From positions 83,854-147,853 of the forward strand of contig SADC01000476.1 of assembly GCA_004194705.1 (NCBI GenBank): DNA of 64,000 nucleotides, written 5' to 3'. The notes below the pieces were generated by a model. It was not told the DNA's origin. It ran no database searches and saw only the letters and a program-made list of their open reading frames with translations. Position 1 is the stretch's first letter. Every line of letters starts with the position of its first letter. Made by a program: the position numbers and the translations under genes. The stretch is from Ditylenchus dipsaci. Lineage: Eukaryota; Nematoda; Chromadorea; Rhabditida; Anguinidae. This document shows positions 1-11,100 of the stretch, piece by piece.

Positions 1-97
1 AAAGAGGTCACAATCTATTTTAGCCGAAACCCCTAGAAGATGAAATGTGGATGCCCAACAATACCAACCAATCAAATCACATAAAAAACTAGCTTAC

Positions 98-374
98 GTG
101 GACTTGATGGTGATGCAACGCTCCTGCTCGTCCTTACGAGTATCGGTGAAACGAGTTTCTCCAGCCTTGGCACCGGCAATAATACCAGCCTTGGAGACCA
201 AAGAGTCAGTCAGAGTCGACTTGCCATGATCCACGTGAGCAATGACGGACATGTTACGGATGTTCTTCTTCCTGTCCATAAGACCACGGATCTCGTCAAC
301 TGTGAAGTTCACCTTAAATTTGGAGCCAATATAAATTTAGCCTGACATACAAGGCAAATAAAAGTACTTACCAT
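98..374 (-). CDS. eEF2: Elongation factor 2, 5' end (partial)
   Basis: Translation elongation factor 2, the GTPase that translocates tRNA and mRNA on the 80S ribosome. Only the N-terminus is in the window. Exon 1 contributes just the ATG (372-374), followed by a 59-nt intron (371 down to 313, GTAAGT...TTTAAG). Exon 2 (312-98) continues with [20 protein letters not shown], contains the G1/P-loop [12 protein letters not shown], and ends in the switch I region at CITIKST, where the donor GTAAGC starts at 97. Spacing and motifs match eukaryotic eEF2 from residue 1. The rest of the gene lies left of the window. Confidence in identity is very high. Upstream (375-980) I see no coding signal, only presumptive promoter and 5' UTR. 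Confidence 0.97.
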
Positions 375-984
375 TTAAGCTTTGGTTGGACGAAGGCTAG
401 ATTGAATTGAGTAATAATAGCAGGCCAGATATGCTCAGCCAGTAGATGAAAGCTGAAAATGAGAGCAATAAATAATTTCAAGATTGAATTTTAAGAATCT
501 GAAACATTCATTTTTACAGGTAATCGACAACAAAATATTCAACGACAGAAATTAGAATGAGAATAAGGAAAGAGCAGACACACCACCATCTAGTTGCCAA
601 TCCCAAAATCGCTGGTTACGAAATCCAAACACGAAGTGATGTGCAAGTCTTATGGTAGAAACGCTAATTTAAAATGCAATTTAGAGATGGAGGAAAATAT
701 AAAAATTGGAGAACTGTAAAAAACAATGAACATTGATTGGGTTTTCCGGTCCGCTAAATAATAATCTTATCTTATTGAAACGCCAATAAGTGGGAATGCT
801 AAATGACAAACTGTCATTTAGCAAGAAGCTGAAAGCATGAATAAGTGATGTAAATGAGGGTTCTTTTTTTAACTTTCAAAATAAGGTCTTCAAATAAAAT
901 AATTGGAAATGCTTGAAAGACGATAGAAATACCGTTGAAAACATGTTAGAGCATTATCAAAATATTTGGTAAAAGTAAGATTCG

Positions 985-1350
985 AGACAAATTTGATTCG
1001 AGATGGTCGATTTGAGACACTTTTTTCCATCTTTGGAACTTTTGATCAAAAATCTTCAATTTTTAGATAAACTTTTTACAGGAAATACCGCTGTTACCCT
1101 AAAATGTCTTCCTGAATCCGAATCCGTTAAGTTCAGATCAAAAAAAAAAAAAGAAGTAAATGAGGTATATTTTAAAGTAGGTAAGTGATGAGAATTTTTG
1201 GGTGGTCAGGCCAAAACAGCCATATCTCAATTCCAACTGATTATTTTAAATTGATCTCAACGGATTTAGATTCAGGACAATATTTTAGTATTGTGAGTGG
1301 AATGATCTATAAAAACTTTCTATAAAAATTGCATTTTTTTAATCAATAGT
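985..1350. repeat. Dispersed repeat related to the 3891-4300 element
   Basis: This stretch shares its core with the TA-flanked element at 3891-4300: a motif like AAATGTCTTCCTG followed by CCGAATCCGTT, then the segment AAAACAGCCATATCT and an ATTGATCTCAACGGATTTAG block in the same order. The outer palindrome is degraded to 'gattcgaga' repeats, so I read it as an old, decayed member of the same non-autonomous family. Next to it (about 1370-1490) a short inverted repeat with CGTCGTCGTTGG and CCAACGACGACG arms is visible. There is no coding potential. The DEPDC1 poly(A) signal (AATAAA on the minus strand) lies near 1917-1922. Confidence 0.55.
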
Positions 1351-2109
1351 TCCAAAAGCTAGTGGCTCATTTATAAACGTCGTCGTTGGAAAAAATGTTT
1401 TATAAAAAGGCGATTTACGCCAACAACAACGACAATGCCAACGACGACGAAAAAGACGACCTGTTTATAAAAATTCAACGACAACGTCAACAACATCGAA
1501 AAATTTTCTTCCAAATTAAACAGCTTTTGCATTTAAGTCAGAATTTTGAGGATTAGCTATATTATCCACTCGTTTTTTTGTCTCAAAATCTCGACTGAAA
1601 ATGCGAAATTTGTCCAATTTGAAATGAAAAATGGAAGTTTTTGGAATGATTTAAAATGGGATTCTGAGAGATGGAGGGCATCCAACGGCTATTCTTATTC
1701 ACGCAATCAGTTTTCGTAAAAAGTGTGCCCCCCCTCTAGTGAAACCCGAAAAACAAGTTTTGTCTTCTGGGTCTTCCGTCCACACTCTTTGCCCATATTT
1801 TGCTTATAATGATGTGCTTCTGTGGTTTTTTAATACTCAAATTTCTTTTTCATCATCAATATCTGGGTGGGGCCTAACGCGCTTTAATAAATGGTTTTAA
1901 TTATATATTTAAAAGGCTTTATTGCACAAATACATCAGGTGTTGCACACTAAACAACACAACTCATCTAATGGAATGCTCCAAAATTAATTAGTAGTCAT
2001 CATCTGGCGAAACCGAGTGAGTAGCCGGCTACTAGCACCACCATTTTTCTTGCCACTGCCCTCAACCGAAACTTGGAAGAGGCATTGGAGGTAGTTGTAA
2101 ACTGACCAA

Positions 2110-5100
2110 TTAAGTCTTGCTCCAAGCCTCGGGGAACCTCTGGGCAAACACTCTAGGATAGGTGATTTGGAACTGAAATTAAGTCATTTATCTAAATTAA
2201 TTCTCCAACCATCTACTTACAGTTTTCAATTTGTCCATTTTCTGGCCGGTGTCATGTTTTCGTCGGCCAGTATGGTGTCGAGCAGACTCAACAAGTCCTG
2301 GTCCATTTGGTGCCTTTGCTGCTCGAAACATTGCTACCTATTCTGCTGCAGTAAGCAGCAGCGGCTGGAGGGTTTTGGATGGTCGGGAGGCCCTTCTGCT
2401 TGAGCTAAACACACTCTCCTGACTCCGTCTACCAGACACAGTTGTGGTTAGGTGGTAGTGGTGCCGTTGACTGTCAGAATTTCCTAAATTGGTTGATTTT
2501 TAGGGTGCCGGCGGAATCGAAAATCCGAACCGAAGCCGAAATTTTTGATATATCACAATGAAAATTTCTAGTTAATTAAAAAGCTGAGATTTCGGGCTCC
2601 ATGATGGTGAAAAAATTTAATTTCAAAATAGATTATAAAATTCAATTTTCAAATTAGGCTGGAGATTTAGGACAAAAAGGCAGGAGATTTACAGCAAAAA
2701 ACGAGTGGTTTATACCAGGGTTGCGAACTAAAATTTGAAAAAGTGGATTTGGCCAAAACAAGTACAATTTGGTTGTTTTTCATCAAAAATGCCATTTTAT
2801 ACAGGGCTTATTGATTTTTGAGCACCGAAAAAAGATTTTGACGTAAAACCTCAAAAATAAAAAAGACTCGGGTCCCAAAAAAAAATACTAATTTTTTAAA
2901 AAAGTACATTTCGATACCTTGTTTCATACCCATCCAATAGTATTATGATAAAAAAAGTATGGCTTTTTGAATGTCCAAGTTAAATATTTATCTTCCAAGA
3001 AAACAAATTAGTGTTCACCTTGCCAGTTATTAAATTGTCGACCCTGTGCTGGACATCTGCCTCCAACCAGTTAGGCACATCCACCAGTAATTCTTGTAGG
3101 TGGTCTAGCAGGAAGGCTAGCAACCGTGCACTCCTTACTTCAGACACACCTTGCCAACTGGGTTTGTACAGCAGTGGGCCTAGCCGCTCTAATATCTGCA
3201 ACACAACTGATTATTGTGATAAACGTGGCTAATGCAACGAATAGCACGCACACAATTGCGGTTGTCCACACTACTGGTTTGGTCTGTGGCTAGCCTAAGT
3301 CTTAGATTCGGGTTCCTGGCTATTCGGCGGAGATAGCGCAGCACTATCTGCAGTCTGCGACGCACCACTGGTTTGGCAGTTAACAAGGCAAGGCGGATGC
3401 ACACCAGAAACCTGTCTCGCTGGTTGACTGCAATGTCTGTAAATCGAGGTAATGTGCAAAATGTGAGTTTTGTGAGTCTGAACCAAAAAACCCACGAAAA
3501 TTTAGTAAAGTCAAGGGAAAATGACACTTTTTTCTTTAACTTACTTTGGCACCCATCGGTTCTTGGATTTGGAAAAAAATTCTATTTTATTCTAGGATTG
3601 ATTTCCAGCCGGCTGAGTTTGAATAAACTCAGCCATCAGCCGGCTGACGGTTGAGGTAAAATTTTAAACCCGCTTAAAAGTCGAGATAAAAAAGTGTCAC
3701 ACCCAGCTGGGGAACGAACCTAAATGAGGTACCATTCGATATAAGGCTCGACTGTAGCACGACTTTTCAAATTGGCAACTTTTTTGTTGCCGCAAGTGAA
3801 AAGGGACCTTATTCGTTTAGGGGCCACTACTTTTTCACCACATTTATATAATGATTGACCACAATCACCTCAATCAGCACGCGTAAAATATCAACTCGCG
3901 ACAATCTCGACTCGCGACACTCAACTCGCGACACTTTTTTAACTTCTGAGAAAATTATCAAACATTTGACAAAAATTATTTTAAATACCAACTTTCTATA
4001 CCCAAATGTCTTCCTGGACCCGAATCCGTTGAGATCAGATCCGAAAACTTTAGGAAGCTGAGATATCTTTCAAAGTAGGTGAGTGTACTAATTTCTAAGT
4101 GGTCTACTCAAAACAGCCATATCTAATCTCCCTGTTATTTTATTGAATTGATCTCAACGGATTTAGGTTCAGGAAGACATTTCAAGTTGGTATTCAAAAG
4201 ACTTTTCGACAAATATTTGACAATTTTTTTAAGAAGTTGAAAAATCGTCGAAAAAAGTGTCGCGAGCTGAGTGTCGCTAGTAGAGACTGTCGCGAGTTGA
4301 TAGTGGTCCACGCTCTTTATGATCACTAATTTTTCATTTGCATTTTTCTTCGAGTCTTTGTCTTAATTTTTAAATTTTATTAGCATTCTCGTGTAGCTCA
4401 GAATCTCAGCTTTCTAACGAGCCATTAGACTCCACTAAATAATATAGACAATTGTTCGAAAAATAGAGATTTAGGAGTGGAAAAAAAAGTAATAGCTATT
4501 TTTTTCAAACCCTTAAATATTTTCATTTATGAAATCTTTTCTTTCATTTTGATAGATCGTTAGAAAGCTGAGATCCTGGGCTACACGACAATGCTAAAAC
4601 TTTAAAAAAATTGAGATAAAGACTTGAAAAAAATCAATTATTAAATTTAGTCGGGAAAAAGAGTGTTTTAGTCGGGAAAAAAGTATTTTAGTTGGAAAAA
4701 AGTATTGTCCCATCAGAATCAACATGTGAGAAAAGTCGTATCCCCTAATAAGATCTGATAAGTTTTTTTACAGCAATTTTTTTATCATCTATAGCTTTTG
4801 TAATGGTTATGAGAAAAAATCGGGTCGCAAAAATCGGGTCGGAAAAAATCGGGTCGGAAAAAATCGGGTCGGAAAAAATCGGGTCAGAAAAAATCGGGTC
4901 GGAAAAAATCGGGTTATTATATTTTTTATGGTACTTATGTACCTGGGAGGGGGGGGGTCGTTGTTGTTGTTGGTTTACTTTTTTGGTCAACTGTGGGTGT
5001 GTTTAAACAGCTGTGATCTGCGTCTCAGGTATGTGGTGTAGGCATATCAACCCAAGCAAACAAACCTTTCTGCGCCCCGAAGGTGCGAGCTGAAGCTGCC

Positions 5101-8100
5101 CCAGCTGATATATCATTTATTGAGGTATCCTACCAGGTTTTGATCACTGGAGCTGGGCAAAAAGAGTCTTTGACGCTACTTGGATATACCCCCCCCCCCC
5201 AAATCAACTTTTTTAAAAGTGTTCCAAACACCTCATATCGACCTAAAATGGCCTCAGAAGTTCAAAAAAAACATTATTTTAAAGTTCTGGTCAATAAAAA
5301 TCGAGTTTTGGACACTTTTAAATTTTGACTTTTTACCTGTTTTATCATGTTTTGGTCACTGGAGCTGGGCAAAAATAGTCTCTAAATGCATTTTTATCCC
5401 CAGCTGACAAAACTATGTTCAAATCACATCTTTTTTGTATTTCAAAAGATATGCAGATACCTTTTTCGGTTTATCAAGCATGAAGGACCGAGGCAATTGG
5501 TCAACTTATGATTGACCAAAGACCAAATTTTTTTTGAAACCCTGACTTTTTAGTAGGAAAAACGTTGAGAAACAACTCTTTTATCGTTTCATAAAATTAC
5601 TTAGAAGATGTTCAAACACTATTCACAGTTGACCAAAAAGGTCTTAACACCCCCCCCACTCCCCCAGGTACAAAAATTATAGTGACCCGATTTTTTCCGA
5701 CCCGATTTTTTCCGACCCGATTTTTTCTGACCCGATTTTTTCCGACCCGATTTTTTCCGACCCGATTTTTTCTGACCCGATTTTTTCCGACCCGATTTTT
5801 TCTGACCCGATTTTTTCCGACCCGATTTTTCTGACCCGATTTTTTCCGACCCGATTTTTTCTGACCCGATTTTTGCGACCCGATTTTTTCTCATTACCTT
5901 TGTAATAAATTACCTGAAATGAGTTGTTCACCAATCAGTTGCTGTTTTTGTTGCCTTGTTAGTGTGGTTATAGCAGAACCAGCATTACCACTTTGCTGAG
6001 CCCCTTGCCTGCCTGTACTCCTCCTGTCATTATGAAAATGTTCGTAGATGGCCCATATGTGAGCTGCCAGATCCACAGGAATAAGTGGAGCCAGAGGACT
6101 AGTGCCCTGACCACACCTGCAAACATTGCCCTCTCAGCTCCCACTCCTATTGGCGAATCGGATTTGCGGGTGGAAGTAGTGGTGGAGTAGGAGGAGGCAG
6201 TGGTGCCAGATGATCCTCTAGACCTCCTGGCTCCTGGCCAACCAGATAGCTTTTTGAGGCTATCCACCAGTCCAGCTGGCAGCTCATCATAGTGCTCAGG
6301 GAATTTGGCAACAATGCCTCTTTCACCCACCATCTTGCAGTTCCAACGAACCTATAACGCTCATTTTTGTATTTTTTTCAGCGTTTTATAAAATAAAATA
6401 AACGAACATCTGCACCAGAAAGTGTGCGCTCAGCAGATTGGGTTCGTTGACTCCTACTGCTTGTTTGAATCTAAACCCATAAGTTCTGTAATATAAAACT
6501 ACAATACCTGTCTATTTCTTAAAAAGAATAGAATTTGTGGCCAAGTTTTTTGACAAAACTTTTTTTTTTCAGATCAGCTTGCGATGACAATTTATTTAAT
6601 ACTGTATTTACTCTAGCCTCCTGCCCGTTTTAAAAAGACACAGAGTCCTATTTCCTCTCCCTTCCCTTTTCCCGTCAGTGACAAAAACACAATATAGGTA
6701 TTTGAGGACATGATTTTAGGGTTCAGGAATGACCCGAATTCTGAACAACGAAAATTAGGGTCTTAGCCAGCGTTTTCGCAAACTTAAATTCACAATATTT
6801 TTTAATTTATCAGGACATATTGAACATATAAAAGGTAGAAATAACCAATAAAAATCGTAAAGAGCAACAAAATTGAAACCTGCCCTGGTTCTGTCTCTAT
6901 TTTCAGTTTTTTGACATTTTACTTTCTAGAAGACAATATTTCCAGAGTTTGAACTCATCCGCGTCAGTAATAGCCACTATTTTAGGTTTGACATTATGAT
7001 CTGGCGTGTTTTTAAGCTGTTGGCGCTTGGAACTCCGCCGAAACAGTAATGGATTGGAAGCTCTCCAGGGCGAGCTCCTGTTATCTTTGACCACTGATGA
7101 ACTTAATGTTTTTGGGTTCTTAGTGGTTCTGGCTGGTGAATAGAGGAATAGACCCTTAGCTACAGCTGCACCAGGCCAAAGTGCTTCTTCTCAGGCTAAA
7201 AAAGCGATAAGCTATAGTCAGAAGAAAAAAAGTCACCTTAGAACAAATGTCATTCAAATTGCCACACGACATAGAAAGGCGGCCACTGACTTTAGGAGAT
7301 TCATCCAGCCCATTTGGCTTGTTACTGGAGCTGGCACCAGAAGAGCTGCAAAATGTGCTTTTAGATTGTTTGGTTGTTTGTAAAACAGATACACAGGGTG
7401 TCTAATAAAAACGGTTTAAATACTTTTTGACCCAGAAATTAACCCCTTTTTTGCCTCAAAAGGCTCTTTTCGGCTGTAGGAAGTTTCGTAACGAGACAAT
7501 TTTGTAAAAGCGAATTTTCGTAGAAACGAATTTTTCTAAGAATTTTTTTTCGTAAGAGCGAATTTCGTAAGAAACTTTTTCGTAACAGCGAGTTTTCGTA
7601 ACATACTCTTTCGTAACGCACTTTTCAGTAACATTAGTGATATGTTAAGTGGTTTTTTGTTGCTTTTAATCCTCCCTTGATGTTTCTTATAACTTCTGTG
7701 ATTTTTTGACCAAAAATAGTCAAGAAAAAAGAAAACAGTCAGGGGCGGAATTGAACCGACGGTGAAAAAAATTCATCCCATCAACTTACCTACTGCACCA
7801 TTAATGCCACTGGTAGCAATGAGCTATGTGTAGTATATAATATGAATTCTAGCTTTGAGTCTTTCACCATGCTTTCGGGTATTTCAGCTGGTCTCGTAAC
7901 GGATGAAAAATCTGCGGGTCAACTAATTATTAACGGATGGTACTTTCTTCTTACCGCAAAACACTTGAAAATTACCGCAAATCATTTTTTTATTACCGCA
8001 ATTTGATTTTCCCGCAAAATACTTTTTTATTACCGCAAAATACTTTTTTCTTACCGCAAAATACTTTTTTCTTACCGCAAAATACTTTTTTCTTACCGCG

Positions 8101-11100
8101 GAATAACTCGGATCCCTCAGAATCCCACCCCGGAATGGCCAGAAGCCCCTGAAAGTTGGTTTTTTCGGGGTTTACTATTGGGGAGTAAACTTTTCGAGAA
8201 AAATCGATTGAGCGGATCAGATTTCGGGTCCGATGGCTTAATCGCTCAGAATTCCAGGTTTATGGTGGTTTCGAGTGGTTCAGGGTGGAGTTGTGGGCGA
8301 TTGAGCCGATCGGACCCGAAATCTGATCCGCTCAATCAAATTTTCGCAAAAAGTTTACCCCCCCCCCTTTAGTAAACCCCCAAAAACCAACTTTCAGGGG
8401 CTTCTGGCCATTCTGGGTGGGATTCTGAGGGATCCAAGTTGTTTCCTGACTGAAAAATTCAATTCCCGCAAAATTTTGACTAAAAACGACGAGAAAATTT
8501 TTTGCGGTAAGAAAAAAGTATTTTTGCGGTAAGAAAAAAGTATTTTGCGGTAAGAAAAAAGTATTTTGCGGTAATAAAAAAGTATTTTGCGGGAAAATCA
8601 AATTGCGGTAATAAAAATGATTTGCGGTAATTTTCAAGTGTTTTGCGGTAAGAAAAAATATTATCCATTATTAACTATTTTGTAGTTCTGAATAGACTTG
8701 GGGATTTGGGGTCCCGGCGGATTCGGGATCAGGATTCCAAAATTTTCGGGATTCGGGATTTTTCCAAAAAACCGCAAAGTGAATATTTTAAAAAGATTTC
8801 TTGTATGATATGGAACAAATAGGCTTTTAAGCTTTAACTTGACTTACCGTTAGGGTTGTCGAGTTTCGAGTCTTTTCGAGGCCTCGAGAGGACTCGAAAT
8901 TTTTTACGGCTGTTTTTCGTCGGAAAAATGCAAATCTGATATTGATGACCCATATCTACTTTTTAATTCTAGGTATGGGTCATCAATATCAGATTTGCAT
9001 TTTTCCGACAAAAAACAGCCTTAAAAAATTTCGAGTCCTCTCGAGGCCTCGAAAAGACTCGAAACTCGACAACCCTACTTACCGTGATAACTTAAAGTCT
9101 TTAAAGTCTTTTAACAAAGTCTTTAACAAACTCTTTACAGTTCACTGTGTAGTTAACTATATAGTTAAAGTGGCCCTAGTAAAGTAAAATTTAAACTTTT
9201 TCCTTTTACGAAATCGATCGGCAAAGTCGAAATTCTTATGATAAATTCGAAATTCTTAAGGCAAAGTCGAAATTCTTATGATAAATTCGAAATTCTTAAG
9301 GCAAAGTCGAAATTCTTATGATTTTGGGAATCGATTTGTGCTGACTACTATGGTAAAAAATTAAACAGTTAAGTCAAAATGGCTCGCAACCGACTTGGCA
9401 ACGAACTTGAAAAAAGGATTTTATATCAGAAGTGCACTGTAAAATGATAAAAGCTGTTTTTGTTGAATGCTGCGTTCCACATTTTTAACACCCATACAGA
9501 ACATCATGAAAACATTGTAACCGCCTTAAAAAAGCGATTTATCAAATTTCGTGATTTTTTCGGGTTTTAAGTAAGAACGGAAAATGGACCGGCGGGATTC
9601 GGGATTTTAGTTTTTGGGCCGGCGGATTGGGAAATGTGTTTTGAATCACCATTTGTCTTGTAGTGATTCAAACTTGTTGTTAGTATATAAGGGTTTGAAC
9701 GTCTGTGTTCAGATCAGTTGGTGTCCGAATAAAGCTATTAAGAAGTCGTGTGCTATCGTCTCTCTCTCTCAGCTACCAACCAAGGATACAACATTGGCGC
9801 AGTCGCTATGGATATGGACCAGCTCAACAAATATTGGATGCTCAAATGGCTCAGATGTTGGCTCTCTTCCGAAATCAGCAAAATGGTGGTGGCGACAATG
9901 CTCAGCCTGCTCCTCCTTCAATCTCAACGTTGCCTCAATTGCCAGACATGGAAGTCTTCAGCTCAGATGAAAGCGATCCGAACAAGTTCCAAAATTGGAT
10001 GCAGCGCTTTCAATTCTCTCTTGATTGCACAGCTCCGAATATGGTGGAATCGACCAAAGTGAAACTTTTGATGACCAAGCTCTCTGCCGAAGCCTTCGCC
10101 GAGTACTCCAAAAGCTGCCTGCCTAAGGATGTGACCGACTTCAATATGGAGGAAACGGTTAGTGGTCTCTTAAAATTATTCGCTCATTCTCGCTCGCTGG
10201 TGGTGGATCGCTTCGAATGCCGGCGTCTGGTCAAAGATGACGGGGAAGAATTCCGCCACTATGTCAATCGTCTCAAGGGTCAGCTCCGTCTGTTCAAATT
10301 CAGCTCTCTCAAAGAGGAAGAGTTCAATTGCCTTCTTCTGCTACTGGGACTCAAGTCAAATCAAGATGCAGCTATCCGAACTCGCCTTCTCCATCGAATC
10401 AACGAAAAGGGAGATGCAGTCAAGTTCGAAGAAATTGTGGAAGAAGCTGCCAGCTACCTCTCAACAATCGCCGAAGCAAAGCATCTGGAAAGAAGTCAGC
10501 AGCCCTGCTCCAGTCCGTACATCAATCAAGTAAGCAAAGCTTCAGTTCCGCGAGTGCCTGCTTCCGCTGTGGTCTAATGCATTGGTCCGACGATTGCCGC
10601 TCCAAGAATGCTGAATGCCACAAGTGCGGTGAAATTGGTCACCTCAGCAAGCAGTGCGATGCAATTCAGCAGTTCCGCCAGCCTAAGAAGAAGTTCCAGA
10701 AGCAGTTCAAGTCTTCGAATCAATCAAGCTATGTGGTCAACTGCCTTCAAATGCAATCAGTGCAAGTTCAACAGTTGGGTAAGAAGCCTCAGCTCATCAA
10801 GAAGCAAGTGCAAGTCAATGGCCGGTTCGTCCTCTTCACTCTCGACACTGGGTCAGAAGTGACAGCAATCAATGAGGAAACCTATCTAGCAATTGCCAGC
10901 CTCAAATTTACAGAAGCAAATGGCAGGGTCGTCTCTACAATGGGTCAAGCTGCAAATTCATCGGTGATGGTATTGCTTCCTTCTCTGCAATGGTCGCTCA
11001 GTCAAGCAAGCTTTTGTGGTGGCTCAACATGGATCAATCAATCTCCTAGGGATCAATGCGCTCAACGCACTAGGATTCTTGGACATGCCTTTCAATCAGC

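Noticed and set aside
3695..3745. B-box-like GGTTCGTTCC on the minus strand
   Set aside because: No convincing A box at tRNA distance and no arms; not called as tRNA or SINE.
4803..5006. ORFs made of repeating KIGSE, SDPIF or KKSG units at 4745-5006 and 5619-5934
   Set aside because: They are six-frame translations of the 15-bp tandem arrays in the foldback element, open in several frames at once; no gene evidence.
4815..8666. CRISPR-like arrays of short repeats
   Set aside because: Repeats are contiguous without unique spacers and lie inside palindromic transposons in a eukaryotic context.
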